Assembly: GCF_024580525.1 (NCBI RefSeq)
Contig: NZ_JANIKQ010000002.1
Span: 1 to 64,000 of the forward strand
Source: Neisseria dentiae
GTDB lineage: Bacteria; Pseudomonadota; Gammaproteobacteria; Burkholderiales; Neisseriaceae
Length of the DNA: 64,000 bases
Direction of reading: 5' to 3'
The translations under genes and the position numbers were made by a program. Positions 17,573-26,465 of the stretch are shown here, one piece after another. Positions within the stretch are counted from its first letter, which is position 1, and every line of letters starts with the position of its first letter. Below the pieces are notes generated by a model that saw nothing but the letters and a program-made list of their open reading frames with translations, was not told the origin of the DNA and ran no database searches.

Positions 17573-18244
17573 TTATGGTTTATTGCTTAAGAAAAATTCT
17601 AACAATGGTTGCCGACCCACCTGTTGGCCCTGTTTAAGCCAATCAATAAATTCCTGTGAATGACATATACCAATCAGTTTAATAATATTTTGATAATCAT
17701 CCTTCAAATTACGATTGAATATAGGTTCGTGATGTGCAATACGGTTTCTCAACTCTCTAATTTTATCGACACACTGATATATAGTCTCACGATTGTCTCT
17801 AACACTTAAAGTACGATCCAAATTGGGAAAAGCAGTAAATAGATATCCGTTCCATAAAGGCCGTTCCTGATTTGCCTTCAACATTTGCTGCCAAAAAGCG
17901 AACTTTAAATCGGCAATGACTTTCCCAGTTTGGTCTGTATCGTATCCTCTTCTACTGTGCTGCAACTCTTCAACTGGATTAAAACCTTGTCTTCGCTGTG
18001 GTAATGTCCGCTCAAAACCCATACTCCACGGCCATTCAGATCCATGTACTTGACTTAAAGCTAAATGTATTCTATTCCGCAACACCACTTCCGCCACACT
18101 CAACCACGGAAAAAATGCGCTACTGATCTGCATATTCCAAAGATAAAGCGTACATGCTTTCTCGACATTATTACTACACGCAGTTAAATATCTACCAAAC
18201 CGTTCATCAGATAAAGCTTGCCGTATTTCTGATTGTAATTCCAT
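17573..18244 (-). CDS. Abi-like (HEPN-type) protein
   Basis: 223 residues, not related to pigment synthesis. LRELRNRIAHHEPIF at about 164-176 gives the R-N-x-x-A-H-H signature (R166, H171/H172) of Abi_2-like HEPN proteins, many of which act as RNases in phage abortive infection or toxin-antitoxin systems. A second LRNRIH lies at 55-60. AT-rich compared with both neighbours; ATG 18244 has an AAGGGGA ribosome site. It sits between the MMPL exporter and the flavoprotein of the operon, and no antitoxin-like partner is visible. Horizontal insertion is the simplest explanation. Confidence 0.75.
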   Translation of the reverse strand: MELQSEIRQALSDERFGRYLTACSNNVEKACTLYLWNMQISSAFFPWLSVAEVVLRNRIHLALSQVHGSEWPWSMGFERTLPQRRQGFNPVEELQHSRRGYDTDQTGKVIADLKFAFWQQMLKANQERPLWNGYLFTAFPNLDRTLSVRDNRETIYQCVDKIRELRNRIAHHEPIFNRNLKDDYQNIIKLIGICHSQEFIDWLKQGQQVGRQPLLEFFLSNKP

Positions 18245-18475
18245 GTTTTCCCCTTTATTAAGCCTGAATATTAATTATCTATTCCGATATAATTTTAAAA
18301 TGATCAAGCCAAATTTTCCTGATATTTTGTAAACACTTCATCAATCGTTGACAAAGTATGGCCAGCCACATAAAATAATCTCCGTTAGTTTGATTGGATC
18401 GATGGACTGGAAACAGTGTTATACCCTTTCAAACGCGAGCTTACCGCCCCGCCGAGCAATCTGCGGGGCTTTTCG
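18245..18475. other. AT-rich intergenic segment flanking the Abi-like gene, with a GC hairpin
   Basis: The part next to the Abi-like gene is AT-rich; no gene is seen. Near the MMPL stop GCCCCGC (18446-18452) pairs with GCGGGGC (18463-18469), followed on the plus strand by TTTTCGTTATT, which looks like a Rho-independent terminator in the plus direction although no plus-strand gene precedes it. It may have come in with the inserted segment, or it may end the MMPL transcript. Confidence 0.45.
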
Positions 18476-20821
18476 TTATTCTCTTTCCAACAGCCACCCA
18501 GCCAGCCACAGGTTCAACACCGTGCCCACCGCCACGGTGATGCCGAACGCTGCCACGGCTGGCGTGCTGCTCATGCCCAGCAATACAAACGAAATGCCGG
18601 TGGTAAGCGCCGCCAGCAGCATGCCGCCCAAACGGGCGGGGGCGCTGTGTTTGGCGGCAACGGCGTACACGGCGTAATCGACGCCGATGGCGGAAACCAG
18701 CAGCAGGCCGAACATGGCAAACAGGCTGACGGGAATGCCTGCCCAGCCCAACACCGCCACCGTGGCCACGGCGGCGGCCAGCGGCACCGCCAGCACCGTG
18801 ATGCCGCGCCTGATGCCGAACATACGCCATAACAGCAGCAAGGCCAAGGCATAAGAAGCCAGTTTCAGCCAGGCGGCCTGATTGCGGGTGTGGTGGAACA
18901 ATTCGTTCAGATGGCTGCGCTTGTCTGCCCAATGCACGCCTGCCAAGCCTTTGATACCCGCCTGAACCGCCGCCGCGTCGTTTAAGCCGTTCAGGCGGAT
19001 AACCGAGGCGAAACGGCCGGGGGCGGCCTCACCCAAATAAAGCGGCCGCCAGGCTTCGGCCAAAGCTGGTTTGAGGCCGTCTGAAAGTGTGAGCGGCGGC
19101 GCGACGGCGGCTTGGTTCAAAGCATTGCGCACGGTTTGGCGCGGCACGCCGATTTCGCGCATCGGCTGCCAGTTTTCCGGCAGCTTCGCCAATTCGCGCA
19201 GGCGGTTTTGCAGTTTCTGCTGCTCTGCCGCCGGCAGCAGCCATTGGTCGAGCGACTGGATGCCGGCCAGTTTCTGCTGCGCCGCCAACGGCTGCAAAAC
19301 GCGGCCGACTTCGGCGTTTTTCCGCAACAATTCATCTTCGCTGCCGGCTTCCACCACCAGATAACGGCTGCCGAAATCGGTGCCGGAAAGCTCGCCGATT
19401 TTCTGCGCTTCGGCCAGCATCGCCGGCGGCATGTTCACCCATTGGCGGATATCGTCGTGCCAGTTGCTGCGCCACAGCCCCACTGCCAGCAATATGCCGC
19501 CCACCAGCCACCAGCCGCGGCGGTGCAGGCGGATTTTCATGCGTGCCGACAAGGCATACAGCCGTTCCACCAAGCCGGTAAACGGCACGCTTTTAGCTTG
19601 GTAGCGCGCAAACAGCGGCGGCAGCCACAACACGGTGGCGCCGAACGCACCCAGCAGCGCAAAACCGGAAAACACCGCCGTCTGCCGCAATACCGGCAAA
19701 GGCGTGAACCACAGAAACGCATAACCCGCCACCGTAATCAGCAGGCTCACGGCAAACGTGGGCAGCACATGGCGCATGGCGGGTTCGGCCTGCCAGTCGG
19801 GGCCGTCTGAACGCGCATAACGGTGCGCCGCCGTGCCGAACACCGAAGGCGCCAGCCAATGCAGCGGAAAATCTACCAACATCCCCACCAAACTGGTGCC
19901 GATTACGATGGTGAGGATATGCACTTCGCCGAACACCAGCAAAGCCGCCGCCAATCCGGTGAGCATACCCGCCGCCAGCGGCAGCGTCAGCCAAAACACC
20001 CGCACGCTGCGGAACACCCACAACAACAGTGCAAAGGTAAGCAGCAAACCGGCCGCACTCATCAGCTGGCTTTCGCGCTCGGCCGCCGCTTTCGAGGCGG
20101 CGGCAAACACCGCCCCGCCCGCGCTTAACGTTTCCACACCGTTTTTCGCGGCCAGTCCGCGGCTTTGATGCAACAGCGGCAACAGGTTATCGCTGCCGTT
20201 GGCGAGATTGTTGGTTTCGGGCAGTTTGCCGCGCAGCCACACCCAGGTTTTGCCGCTATCGTCTTCGGTGAACAGCATGCCGTTGTCGGCGTTCCACTGC
20301 AAACGGCTCTGCGGTTGGGCGCGTTCGGTGACGAAACGGCCGAAACCCAGCCAATCCTGCTCCAGCGGCAAAGGCGAAGGCGCGGCGAAAGGGTTCACCG
20401 CCGCTTCGGCACGTTCTTGAAAATAACGCTTCGGCTCTTCAAACAACAGCTGCCGCTGCTCGGGCGGCAGCACCGCCAGCCCCAAACGCCGCACGTCGGT
20501 GCGTACCGCTTCCAAATCGGGTGAAACGCTGCTGTCTACCGCGGCAAACACTTGGCTTTTACGCCATAAAGCGGCGATTTCCGAGGCCGTCTGAAATGCT
20601 TTTTCCGCATCGGCGCTGCCCGCCAGCAAAACCACCTGCGTATTCAACTGCGCTTCCACCGCCCTATCCGCCGCCTGCAACAACACATCGGGCCGCTCTT
20701 CCTGCGGCAGCAGGGCGGTGAGGTCGGTTTGCAGCCATTGCGTGGCGGCCACGCTGTAAACCGCAAAACCGAGCAGTAACACCATCAATGCGGTGTAAAT
20801 ACGGCGTATGGTAAGGTGCAT
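18476..20821 (-). CDS. MMPL/RND-family exporter of the aryl polyene cluster
   Basis: 781 residues from ATG 20821 (MHLTIRRIYTALMVLLLG). Two repeats, each with one N-terminal membrane helix, a large periplasmic domain and about five further helices: the first group about residues 230-410 (ALLLWVFRSVRVFWLTLPLA), the second from about 650 to the end (LLLWRMFGIRRGITVLAVPLA). This is the MMPL layout of lipid and pigment exporters in aryl polyene loci, where it is expected to move the finished lipid across or out of the inner membrane together with a LolA-like carrier. Sixteen bases separate it from the KS-like gene upstream. Confidence 0.9.
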   Translation of the reverse strand: MHLTIRRIYTALMVLLLGFAVYSVAATQWLQTDLTALLPQEERPDVLLQAADRAVEAQLNTQVVLLAGSADAEKAFQTASEIAALWRKSQVFAAVDSSVSPDLEAVRTDVRRLGLAVLPPEQRQLLFEEPKRYFQERAEAAVNPFAAPSPLPLEQDWLGFGRFVTERAQPQSRLQWNADNGMLFTEDDSGKTWVWLRGKLPETNNLANGSDNLLPLLHQSRGLAAKNGVETLSAGGAVFAAASKAAAERESQLMSAAGLLLTFALLLWVFRSVRVFWLTLPLAAGMLTGLAAALLVFGEVHILTIVIGTSLVGMLVDFPLHWLAPSVFGTAAHRYARSDGPDWQAEPAMRHVLPTFAVSLLITVAGYAFLWFTPLPVLRQTAVFSGFALLGAFGATVLWLPPLFARYQAKSVPFTGLVERLYALSARMKIRLHRRGWWLVGGILLAVGLWRSNWHDDIRQWVNMPPAMLAEAQKIGELSGTDFGSRYLVVEAGSEDELLRKNAEVGRVLQPLAAQQKLAGIQSLDQWLLPAAEQQKLQNRLRELAKLPENWQPMREIGVPRQTVRNALNQAAVAPPLTLSDGLKPALAEAWRPLYLGEAAPGRFASVIRLNGLNDAAAVQAGIKGLAGVHWADKRSHLNELFHHTRNQAAWLKLASYALALLLLWRMFGIRRGITVLAVPLAAAVATVAVLGWAGIPVSLFAMFGLLLVSAIGVDYAVYAVAAKHSAPARLGGMLLAALTTGISFVLLGMSSTPAVAAFGITVAVGTVLNLWLAGWLLERE

Positions 20822-20837
20822 GGGCTTCCTCCTGTTT

Positions 20838-21479
20838 TCAGACGGCCTCAAGCCGTTGCAGCCAATCGGCAACGCCTTGCCAGTATGCGCTGTTTGCGCT
20901 CGGGGTTTGCGTGATGTGTAACGGGTCGGCAAATCCCTGTTTACCCTGCCCGCGGGCATATTCCAACAAAACCCATATGCTGCCCTCCCAGCCGCCCTGC
21001 GCTTGTGGTTGTTCGTAACACCAGCCCACGGCGATTTGGTGTTCTGCGTGCAAGCTGTCTGCGGCAAGGCGCAGGATTTGCGTCCACGATTCGGGGCGGT
21101 TGTCTGCCGCCAGCACCAGCGACGCACCGCGGCTGCCGAGCGCCTGTGCGGCGTGGAAAGCGGGGGCGTTATGCAGGTTGGCAATAAAATCAAACGGCAT
21201 GGCGGCATGGTGGTTGAGCACATTATCGGTCATCTTTTCAAATAGCGAAGGCGACGAAAACGGCGTAGCCACATAAACCGCGCAGTCTTCGCGCACAGCA
21301 GCACGGCTGCGCAGATTGCTGGCACCGAGCGCGGCGAGCAAGCTCAAGCGGCTGAAACGGCGGGTGTCGGTGCCGGTTTGCTGCTGCAAGGCTTGTTTGA
21401 GCGTTTTGCCGCTAACCGACGGATCGCTGTCGAAACGGGCGGTGGCGGTGATGTTTACGTTGCGGGTTACCGTGTCCAT
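20838..21479 (-). CDS. KS-like protein without catalytic cysteine (chain-length-factor type)
   Basis: 213 residues from ATG 21479 (or 215 from 21485). Weakly similar to the N-terminal half of ketoacyl synthases: a short first strand (VNITATARFDSD), LSLLAALGASNL, CAVYVATPFSSP and an NLHNAPAFHAAQALGSRGASLVLAAD segment where a ketosynthase would carry the active cysteine; here the residue is absent, so condensation activity is unlikely. It overlaps the active ketosynthase upstream by 13-19 bases, arguing for a heterodimer with it. Confidence 0.65.
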   Translation of the reverse strand: MDTVTRNVNITATARFDSDPSVSGKTLKQALQQQTGTDTRRFSRLSLLAALGASNLRSRAAVREDCAVYVATPFSSPSLFEKMTDNVLNHHAAMPFDFIANLHNAPAFHAAQALGSRGASLVLAADNRPESWTQILRLAADSLHAEHQIAVGWCYEQPQAQGGWEGSIWVLLEYARGQGKQGFADPLHITQTPSANSAYWQGVADWLQRLEAV

Positions 21480-22501
21480 TGCCATACCATGGCGGTGTTG
21501 CTGCCGCCGAATCCGAAGTGGTTGCTTAAATAAAGGCCGTCTGAAAACCCAATGCGCTGTCCGTTGCTGTCTGCGCCTTCCCCCTTATTCAGGGCTTCGG
21601 CCAGCAAGGCGGTTTCGATTGCGGCGGCCGCGCCGAGGGTGTGGCCGGTTTGCGGTTTGAATGCCAACAGGGGCGGCGGTGTGCCGAACACACGGTTGAG
21701 GGCTTGCCATTCGGCCGCGTCGCTGTCGGCGGTGCCGATACCGTGGGTTTTGACGGCGCGCACGGCGGCGGCATCGGTTTGTGCGTCGGCCAACACCCGC
21801 CGGATCAGCGCTTCCTGCGCCCCGCTGTCGCTCTGCACCAAACTGCCGCTGCCGGTGTTGGCCGCGCAGGAAAGCAGGCGCAGATTGGAACCGGCGGGCT
21901 TGTCGGCACACAACGCCAGCGCGGCCATGCCTTCGCCCAAAATCAGGCCGTTGCCGCCGAAGGGCCGGTAGTGCGCGGCAAACAGGTTCAGACTGTGAAA
22001 ATGCAGCAGGGTCAGGCGGTTGAGGCTTTCCAAACCGAGCACGAACGCGCGCCGAGAGCCGGGCGCCGAAAGCCGGTTATGTGCCTGAATCAGGGCGTGC
22101 GCCGACGATGTGCAGGCGGTGGCGATGCTGAAAATATCGGGATTGCCGCTGCGCGCCTGCAAATCGCGGGCAAGATAAAGCAGATTATGGCCGGATGCGC
22201 TTTGGTCGGGATAAAGGTTTTCGCACTCCGACATCAAATACGAACTCGAGCCGATAAACACCGGTGCATGGTGCCAGCTTTCAGACGGCCAGCCGGCGCT
22301 CTCTGCGGCGCGGCGCAAATGCGCTTCGGCCAAATCGGCAACGTCGGCGCGGCTCAGGCTGGTTTCGGCAAAGGCACGGTAATATTTCGCCTGCTGCGCC
22401 TGATGCAGAAAGGTGAAGTCAAGCGTTTCGGGCTGTTGCCGTGCACAGCCGCTTTGCGGATTGAGCGCGCACGTAACCGCCTGCCCGCAAAGGTAAGTCA
22501 T
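21467..22501 (-). CDS. Beta-ketoacyl synthase (dialkylresorcinol/aryl polyene module)
   Basis: 344 residues, shorter than FabF (about 410), but with the complete triad: C130 in IATACTSSAHAL, H253 in KTHGIGTADSD, H287 in KPQTGHTLGAAAA; HFGFGGSNTAM closes the fold. The N-terminal region is reduced. Start ATG 22501 overlaps the ACP gene stop by 4 bases, and the KS-like partner overlaps its end, so ACP, ketosynthase and partner form a tightly coupled trio. The chain it elongates is not deducible from sequence. Confidence 0.88.
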   Translation of the reverse strand: MTYLCGQAVTCALNPQSGCARQQPETLDFTFLHQAQQAKYYRAFAETSLSRADVADLAEAHLRRAAESAGWPSESWHHAPVFIGSSSYLMSECENLYPDQSASGHNLLYLARDLQARSGNPDIFSIATACTSSAHALIQAHNRLSAPGSRRAFVLGLESLNRLTLLHFHSLNLFAAHYRPFGGNGLILGEGMAALALCADKPAGSNLRLLSCAANTGSGSLVQSDSGAQEALIRRVLADAQTDAAAVRAVKTHGIGTADSDAAEWQALNRVFGTPPPLLAFKPQTGHTLGAAAAIETALLAEALNKGEGADSNGQRIGFSDGLYLSNHFGFGGSNTAMVWQWTR

Positions 22502-22788
22502 GCGCCGTGCTCCGAACGCACGAAGGCGGCCAAATCACGCACCGTCATCATGTGTTTGCGCACCATGCGGTCGCCTTGAAGCCGCACTTGGAAATACTGC
22601 TGCAAGGCCACGGCGATTTGCAGCGCGTCGAGCGAATCCAAGCCGACGGGGCTGCCGTCGCCGAACAAAACCGCATCGTCGGCAAAATCGGCCAGGGCGA
22701 TTTCGTCGGCTTTGCCCGAGGTTTCCAAAATCAGCTTTTTCAATTCGCTTTCCAGCGCTTCAGGCGCCAGCGTAAAGGTGTACGACAT
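22498..22788 (-). CDS. Acyl carrier protein (pigment locus, third ACP)
   Basis: 96 residues with the phosphopantetheine site LDSLDAL (serine near residue 52). Longer and less acidic than FabD-partner AcpP, with a C-terminal RKHMMTVRDLAAFV helix. It sits between an ABC permease and a ketosynthase gene in the DAR part of the locus, apart from the paired ACPs at 34756-35276, which suggests a separate chain is carried on it. Confidence 0.88.
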   Translation of the reverse strand: MSYTFTLAPEALESELKKLILETSGKADEIALADFADDAVLFGDGSPVGLDSLDALQIAVALQQYFQVRLQGDRMVRKHMMTVRDLAAFVRSEHGA

Positions 22789-22824
22789 AATGTTTTCCGT
22801 TTTTTTCAGACAGGCCTTGTTAAT

Positions 22825-24078
22825 TTAAAACCGCACCTGCGTCTGCAACTGCCGCCGGTACAGCCACACCGCCAAGAGCAGCGTTACGGCGGCAAACCCT
22901 GCCAATAATTGCAGATAGAGCACGATGCCGTTTAAACCGCTGCGGTTGAGCAGCAGTTCCTGAAAGGCTTTCAGCCCCCACGACATCGGCGAAAACCAAG
23001 TTGCCTGCTGCATGGCCTCGGGCATCACATGGGCGGGCACCATAATGCCGCCGACAGCCGCCATCAGAATCACGCCGCCGCCGCCCAGCACCACGGCGTG
23101 TTCGGTAGATTTCGCCGCCACGCTCACCAACAGCGCATAGCCCAAAGCAGCGGCGCTTACGGCGGCGGAAAGCAGCGCATAAAGCGGCCAGCCGCCGTTT
23201 AACAGCAGCGCCGGCACACCGATTTCGGGCAGCAGGTAGCGGCCGAGCAGCAGCATACCGGCAAACTGCAACTGGTTAATCAGAAAATACGGCAGCAGCT
23301 TGGCGGCCACCAGCCCCGCCGCACCAGCACGGGCAAGGCGCAGACGGGTGATGGTGTTGGTTTGCCGCTCCAGCGCCATCACGTTCGACAACGGTATCAT
23401 AATGAAAAACATACCGAAAATCAGCCAGGCCGGCACACTGTGCTGCACGGCGTTCGGTTTGGCCACCGCCGCGCCCGCCGCGCTCAGATAATGCTCCCGC
23501 AGCATGGTCTGCTTCAAAAAGGCCGACACGGCATCGAACTGCCCGGCGTTTTTTTCATCGACTTTTTTCTGGATATCGTCGCGCACCCGTTTCGGTAACT
23601 GCCGGTTGTCGATACTGATGCCGCTGTTGCCGTCAAAATAGGCGTTCAGGCGCGTTTCGGTGTAATGCTGCCGCAGCACACCTTTTACCGCCGCCAGCCA
23701 GGAAGGATCGGTATCGGGCGGCACATAAATATCCATCGGCAGGCTCTCGGCCAGTTTTCCGCCCGCCTGATTGGGGTTGTGCAGCACCAACTGGAAGCGC
23801 TTTTCATGCAGCCCCTGCTGTGCTTCTTTGAGTTTTTCAGGCGGCATCAGGCTCACTGCCATCTGCTCTTTTTGCAGGGCGGCGGCAAAAGCGGTGTTGA
23901 CACTGTCGCCCGCTTTGCCCACCAGCGCGATGCGGCTGCCGCTTTGCGGGTCTTCGTCGCGGCTCAACGCCAGCGACATAATCAGCATAAAGGCGATGGG
24001 CATCACAAACAGCACCGCCAAGCCGTGCAGATCACGGCTTAACAGCTTGATTTCTTTCAACAGCGAGGCGGCGATCAT
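22825..24078 (-). CDS. ABC-2 type transporter permease
   Basis: 417 residues from ATG 24078, overlapping the ATPase gene by 4 bases; the longer open frame upstream is unrelated read-through of the ATPase gene in another frame. One N-terminal helix (LAVLFVMPIAFMLIMSLAL), a large external domain (about 45-205) and five or six C-terminal helices (from VPAWLIFGMFFIMIPLSNVMAL) match ABC-2 exporters of the YhhJ/DrrB type. With its ATPase it probably exports a lipid or pigment precursor. Confidence 0.88.
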   Translation of the reverse strand: MIAASLLKEIKLLSRDLHGLAVLFVMPIAFMLIMSLALSRDEDPQSGSRIALVGKAGDSVNTAFAAALQKEQMAVSLMPPEKLKEAQQGLHEKRFQLVLHNPNQAGGKLAESLPMDIYVPPDTDPSWLAAVKGVLRQHYTETRLNAYFDGNSGISIDNRQLPKRVRDDIQKKVDEKNAGQFDAVSAFLKQTMLREHYLSAAGAAVAKPNAVQHSVPAWLIFGMFFIMIPLSNVMALERQTNTITRLRLARAGAAGLVAAKLLPYFLINQLQFAGMLLLGRYLLPEIGVPALLLNGGWPLYALLSAAVSAAALGYALLVSVAAKSTEHAVVLGGGGVILMAAVGGIMVPAHVMPEAMQQATWFSPMSWGLKAFQELLLNRSGLNGIVLYLQLLAGFAAVTLLLAVWLYRRQLQTQVRF

Positions 24079-24965
24079 GCGGCCTCCCGGCGCAAAAAGT
24101 CGAGATAAAAGGCTTCCAGCGTACCGTGCCCCTGCTGGAAATAACGGATCTGCACGCCGCTGCGCTGCAACGCGGCATACACTTCGGCCGCATCGAGCGC
24201 GGTTTCCATCATGCCGAGGCCGTCGGCCGGTTGTGCCTGCAACACAGCCAGCTGCTCGGGCGGCAGCGCCGGTTCGGTGATAAAGCGCACACGCTGCGTT
24301 TGCGAGGCCAAGAGTTCGCCCAAACCGCCCTGATACACCAACCGCCCCTGCTGCAACAGGGCGATTTTGCTGCAAAGCTGCTCGATTTCGGGCAGGTAGT
24401 GCGAGGTGTAAACCACGGTAACGCCGCTGCGGGTGAGCACTTCCACGCTGTCGAGAATAAAACGGCGCGATTGCGGGTCGATGCCTACGGTAATTTCGTC
24501 GAGAAACACCAATTCGGGCGCGTTAATCAGGCCGATGGCAAAGTTCAGACGGCGTTTCAGCCCGCCGGAAAGGTGTTTGGCGGCTTTGTGTTTGTGTGCG
24601 GTGAGATCGGTTTGCGCCAGCAAGGCGTTCAGGCGGCCTTTGTCGCGCATTTTGTAGAGCGAGGCGAAAAACAGCAGGTTGTCCCACACGCTCAGCTGCG
24701 GGTAAAACGCAAAATCCTGCGGCACAAGGCCGATTTTCTGCCGCTCGGCGCGGCTCATGCGGCGCATGGGTTTGCCATCAAACAGAATATTGCCATGCTG
24801 CACTTCCTGCAAACCGGCCAACAGCGACATCAGCGTGGTTTTGCCCGCGCCGTTGTGCCCAAGCAGCCCCCAGCATTCGCCTTTTGCTATATCGAGCGAC
24901 ACGCCGCTTAACGCATCGGCGTCTGCCCCGGGATAGCGGTGGGAAAGTGATTGGATTTGAATCAT
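24075..24965 (-). CDS. ABC transporter ATP-binding protein
   Basis: 296 residues. Walker A GHNGAGKTT near 37-45, signature LSGGLKRRLNFAIGL near 132-146, Walker B LVFLDEITVGID with the switch His in YTSHYLPE. DEIT replaces the usual DEPT. The C-terminal domain (about 215-296) is the DrrA-like accessory region. Partner of the adjacent permease; the BtrH-like gene stops 5 bases upstream of its start. Confidence 0.93.
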   Translation of the reverse strand: MIQIQSLSHRYPGADADALSGVSLDIAKGECWGLLGHNGAGKTTLMSLLAGLQEVQHGNILFDGKPMRRMSRAERQKIGLVPQDFAFYPQLSVWDNLLFFASLYKMRDKGRLNALLAQTDLTAHKHKAAKHLSGGLKRRLNFAIGLINAPELVFLDEITVGIDPQSRRFILDSVEVLTRSGVTVVYTSHYLPEIEQLCSKIALLQQGRLVYQGGLGELLASQTQRVRFITEPALPPEQLAVLQAQPADGLGMMETALDAAEVYAALQRSGVQIRYFQQGHGTLEAFYLDFLRREAA

Positions 24966-24969
24966 GGTT

Positions 24970-25965
24970 TCAGACAGCCTTCAAACTTTTCCACAGCGCC
25001 TCTTCTTTATCGGCAATCATGCGCAAAAAAGAGGCGATTTCGCGGCAGCCGTTTTCAGACGGCTGTTTGCACTGCTTCACGCACAGGCTGGCGAAGGTGC
25101 GCCATTCGTCGCCGATGGCGGTCATTTGTTCGGAGGCCGTCTGAAAGCGCGGTTCGCGGCAGATTTCGGCGGCCTGTTCGAGAAAATAGGCGTAGATATA
25201 GCGGAAGCCCGCGCCGCCGGTGCCGATTTCTTCCTGCATGCGCACCAAATGGCCGAGAAACAGTTTCTGATATTTGGCGGATTGCTTTTCGGGCAGCGAT
25301 TCGATTTTCGCCGCCACCGTGCGTATGCCTTTCACGCCCGCGAAAAACACCGGCGCGAGCATATGTTTGGCGTTTTTGCGCACGGCGGCGCGGATTAAGG
25401 CGGGCAACTCGGCGGCAATGCTTTCAGACGGCCTGTTGCCCGAGAGCGTGTACATCATGCCTTTGGCCGCCAGCGCGCCTTTGGCAAAACGCGCCCGCTG
25501 CAAATCTTCGGCGGCGCAGCGCTGCACGGTTTCAAACACGGGGTCGCTAAGCAGGTAGTCGCCGCCTTCTTTGCCGTACACCACCAGATTGTGGGCATTG
25601 AAATGAAAGCGCATATGCGGCGGAAAATAAGGCAGCCAAAACACCGAAGCCTGCAAGCCTGCCGGCTGCCCCGCCGCAATCGCTTCGTCCAGCGCTGCCT
25701 GCCCCGAATGCTCGTCGGCGAATTTGCGGATATCGAGTTTCAGGCCGAGCGTTTTGCAGGTGTTTTTGATGATGCCGCGCGGCGCAATGCGGTAAGACAC
25801 CAACGGCATACCGGCGAGCTTGATCAGCGGCATATACACAAAAGTCAGCCCGCGGGCGAGTCCGAAAACCAGGGCTTCGTTCAACGCGTGCCCGTGGTAG
25901 TTCAGCAGGGCGGACATCACGCCGCTTTCGCAATGGGCGGTGTGTTGGTGGGGGAAGTCGTTCAT
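24970..25965 (-). CDS. BtrH N-terminal domain protein of the DAR module
   Basis: 331 residues. The N-terminus HQHTAHCESGVMSALLNYHG carries a Cys/His pattern (C13, H and later an NAHNLVVYGKEGGDYLLSDP segment near 123-142 with His/Asp) like BtrH, the papain-fold acyltransferase of butirosin synthesis. The C-terminal 130 residues are helical, like DUF4872. BtrH transfers an acyl group from an ACP, so an acyl transfer onto the dialkylresorcinol or polyene is a reasonable inference. Genes of this kind accompany darA/darB in flexirubin-type clusters. Confidence 0.75.
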   Translation of the reverse strand: MNDFPHQHTAHCESGVMSALLNYHGHALNEALVFGLARGLTFVYMPLIKLAGMPLVSYRIAPRGIIKNTCKTLGLKLDIRKFADEHSGQAALDEAIAAGQPAGLQASVFWLPYFPPHMRFHFNAHNLVVYGKEGGDYLLSDPVFETVQRCAAEDLQRARFAKGALAAKGMMYTLSGNRPSESIAAELPALIRAAVRKNAKHMLAPVFFAGVKGIRTVAAKIESLPEKQSAKYQKLFLGHLVRMQEEIGTGGAGFRYIYAYFLEQAAEICREPRFQTASEQMTAIGDEWRTFASLCVKQCKQPSENGCREIASFLRMIADKEEALWKSLKAV

Positions 25966-26049
25966 GATATTGGTTAAGGCCTTGAGGCCTGTCTGAAAGC
26001 GAAATATTGCGTTAAACCGTTGTTTACCGGTTTTCAGACGGCCTGTTCG

Positions 26050-26463
26050 TTATTCTTCAATCGGCGAGCCGGCATCGGTGCGCTTGAGTTCGCTTATGCT
26101 GATTCGCAGCGCACCGGCGTATTTCTGCAAGGTTTTTTCGGGCAGCTTGGCGAATATTTCGGGGCGCAGGTGGCGGCGCAGCTGCCATTTCCATACGCCG
26201 GCGGCCATTGCCAGGCTGGTTTCGTCGTGGCGGAAACGGAACATATGGTAATACAGCGGCGAATAAGCGCCGGCGGCCACGGCTTCGCGGGCGGCGCGGG
26301 TTTGCCCGTCAAGCTCGGCCACGGCCATTTCGGTGGCGTAGGATTCGTCTTGCCAGCCGGTGCTGGTGGCGGCTTCGTAATGCCCGTCACGCGTGCCGTA
26401 GATGATTTTGCGCTGCCCGTGATAAGACTTGCTGTTGTCTTGCGGAATGTCTTTTACGTCCAT
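26050..26463 (-). CDS. Uncharacterised protein of the DAR module
   Basis: 137 residues from ATG 26463 (MDVKDIPQDNSKSYHGQRK), 2 bases after the darB-like stop. No signal peptide or membrane segment. The body is helical with conserved-looking aromatic and charged positions: YATEMAVAELDGQTRAAREAVAAGAYSP... (first part near 43-70), LYYHMFRFRHDET and VWKWQLRRHLRPE near 75-105. I do not recognise a named family. Its fixed place between the DarB-type synthase and BtrH suggests a function in the same pathway. Confidence 0.65.
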   Translation of the reverse strand: MDVKDIPQDNSKSYHGQRKIIYGTRDGHYEAATSTGWQDESYATEMAVAELDGQTRAAREAVAAGAYSPLYYHMFRFRHDETSLAMAAGVWKWQLRRHLRPEIFAKLPEKTLQKYAGALRISISELKRTDAGSPIEE

Positions 26464-26465
26464 TT

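Noticed and set aside
18476..21223. 915-residue MMPL protein
   Set aside because: The upstream 134 residues overlap the KS-like gene and are Arg/Pro/Cys-rich nonsense; the membrane protein begins at 20821.
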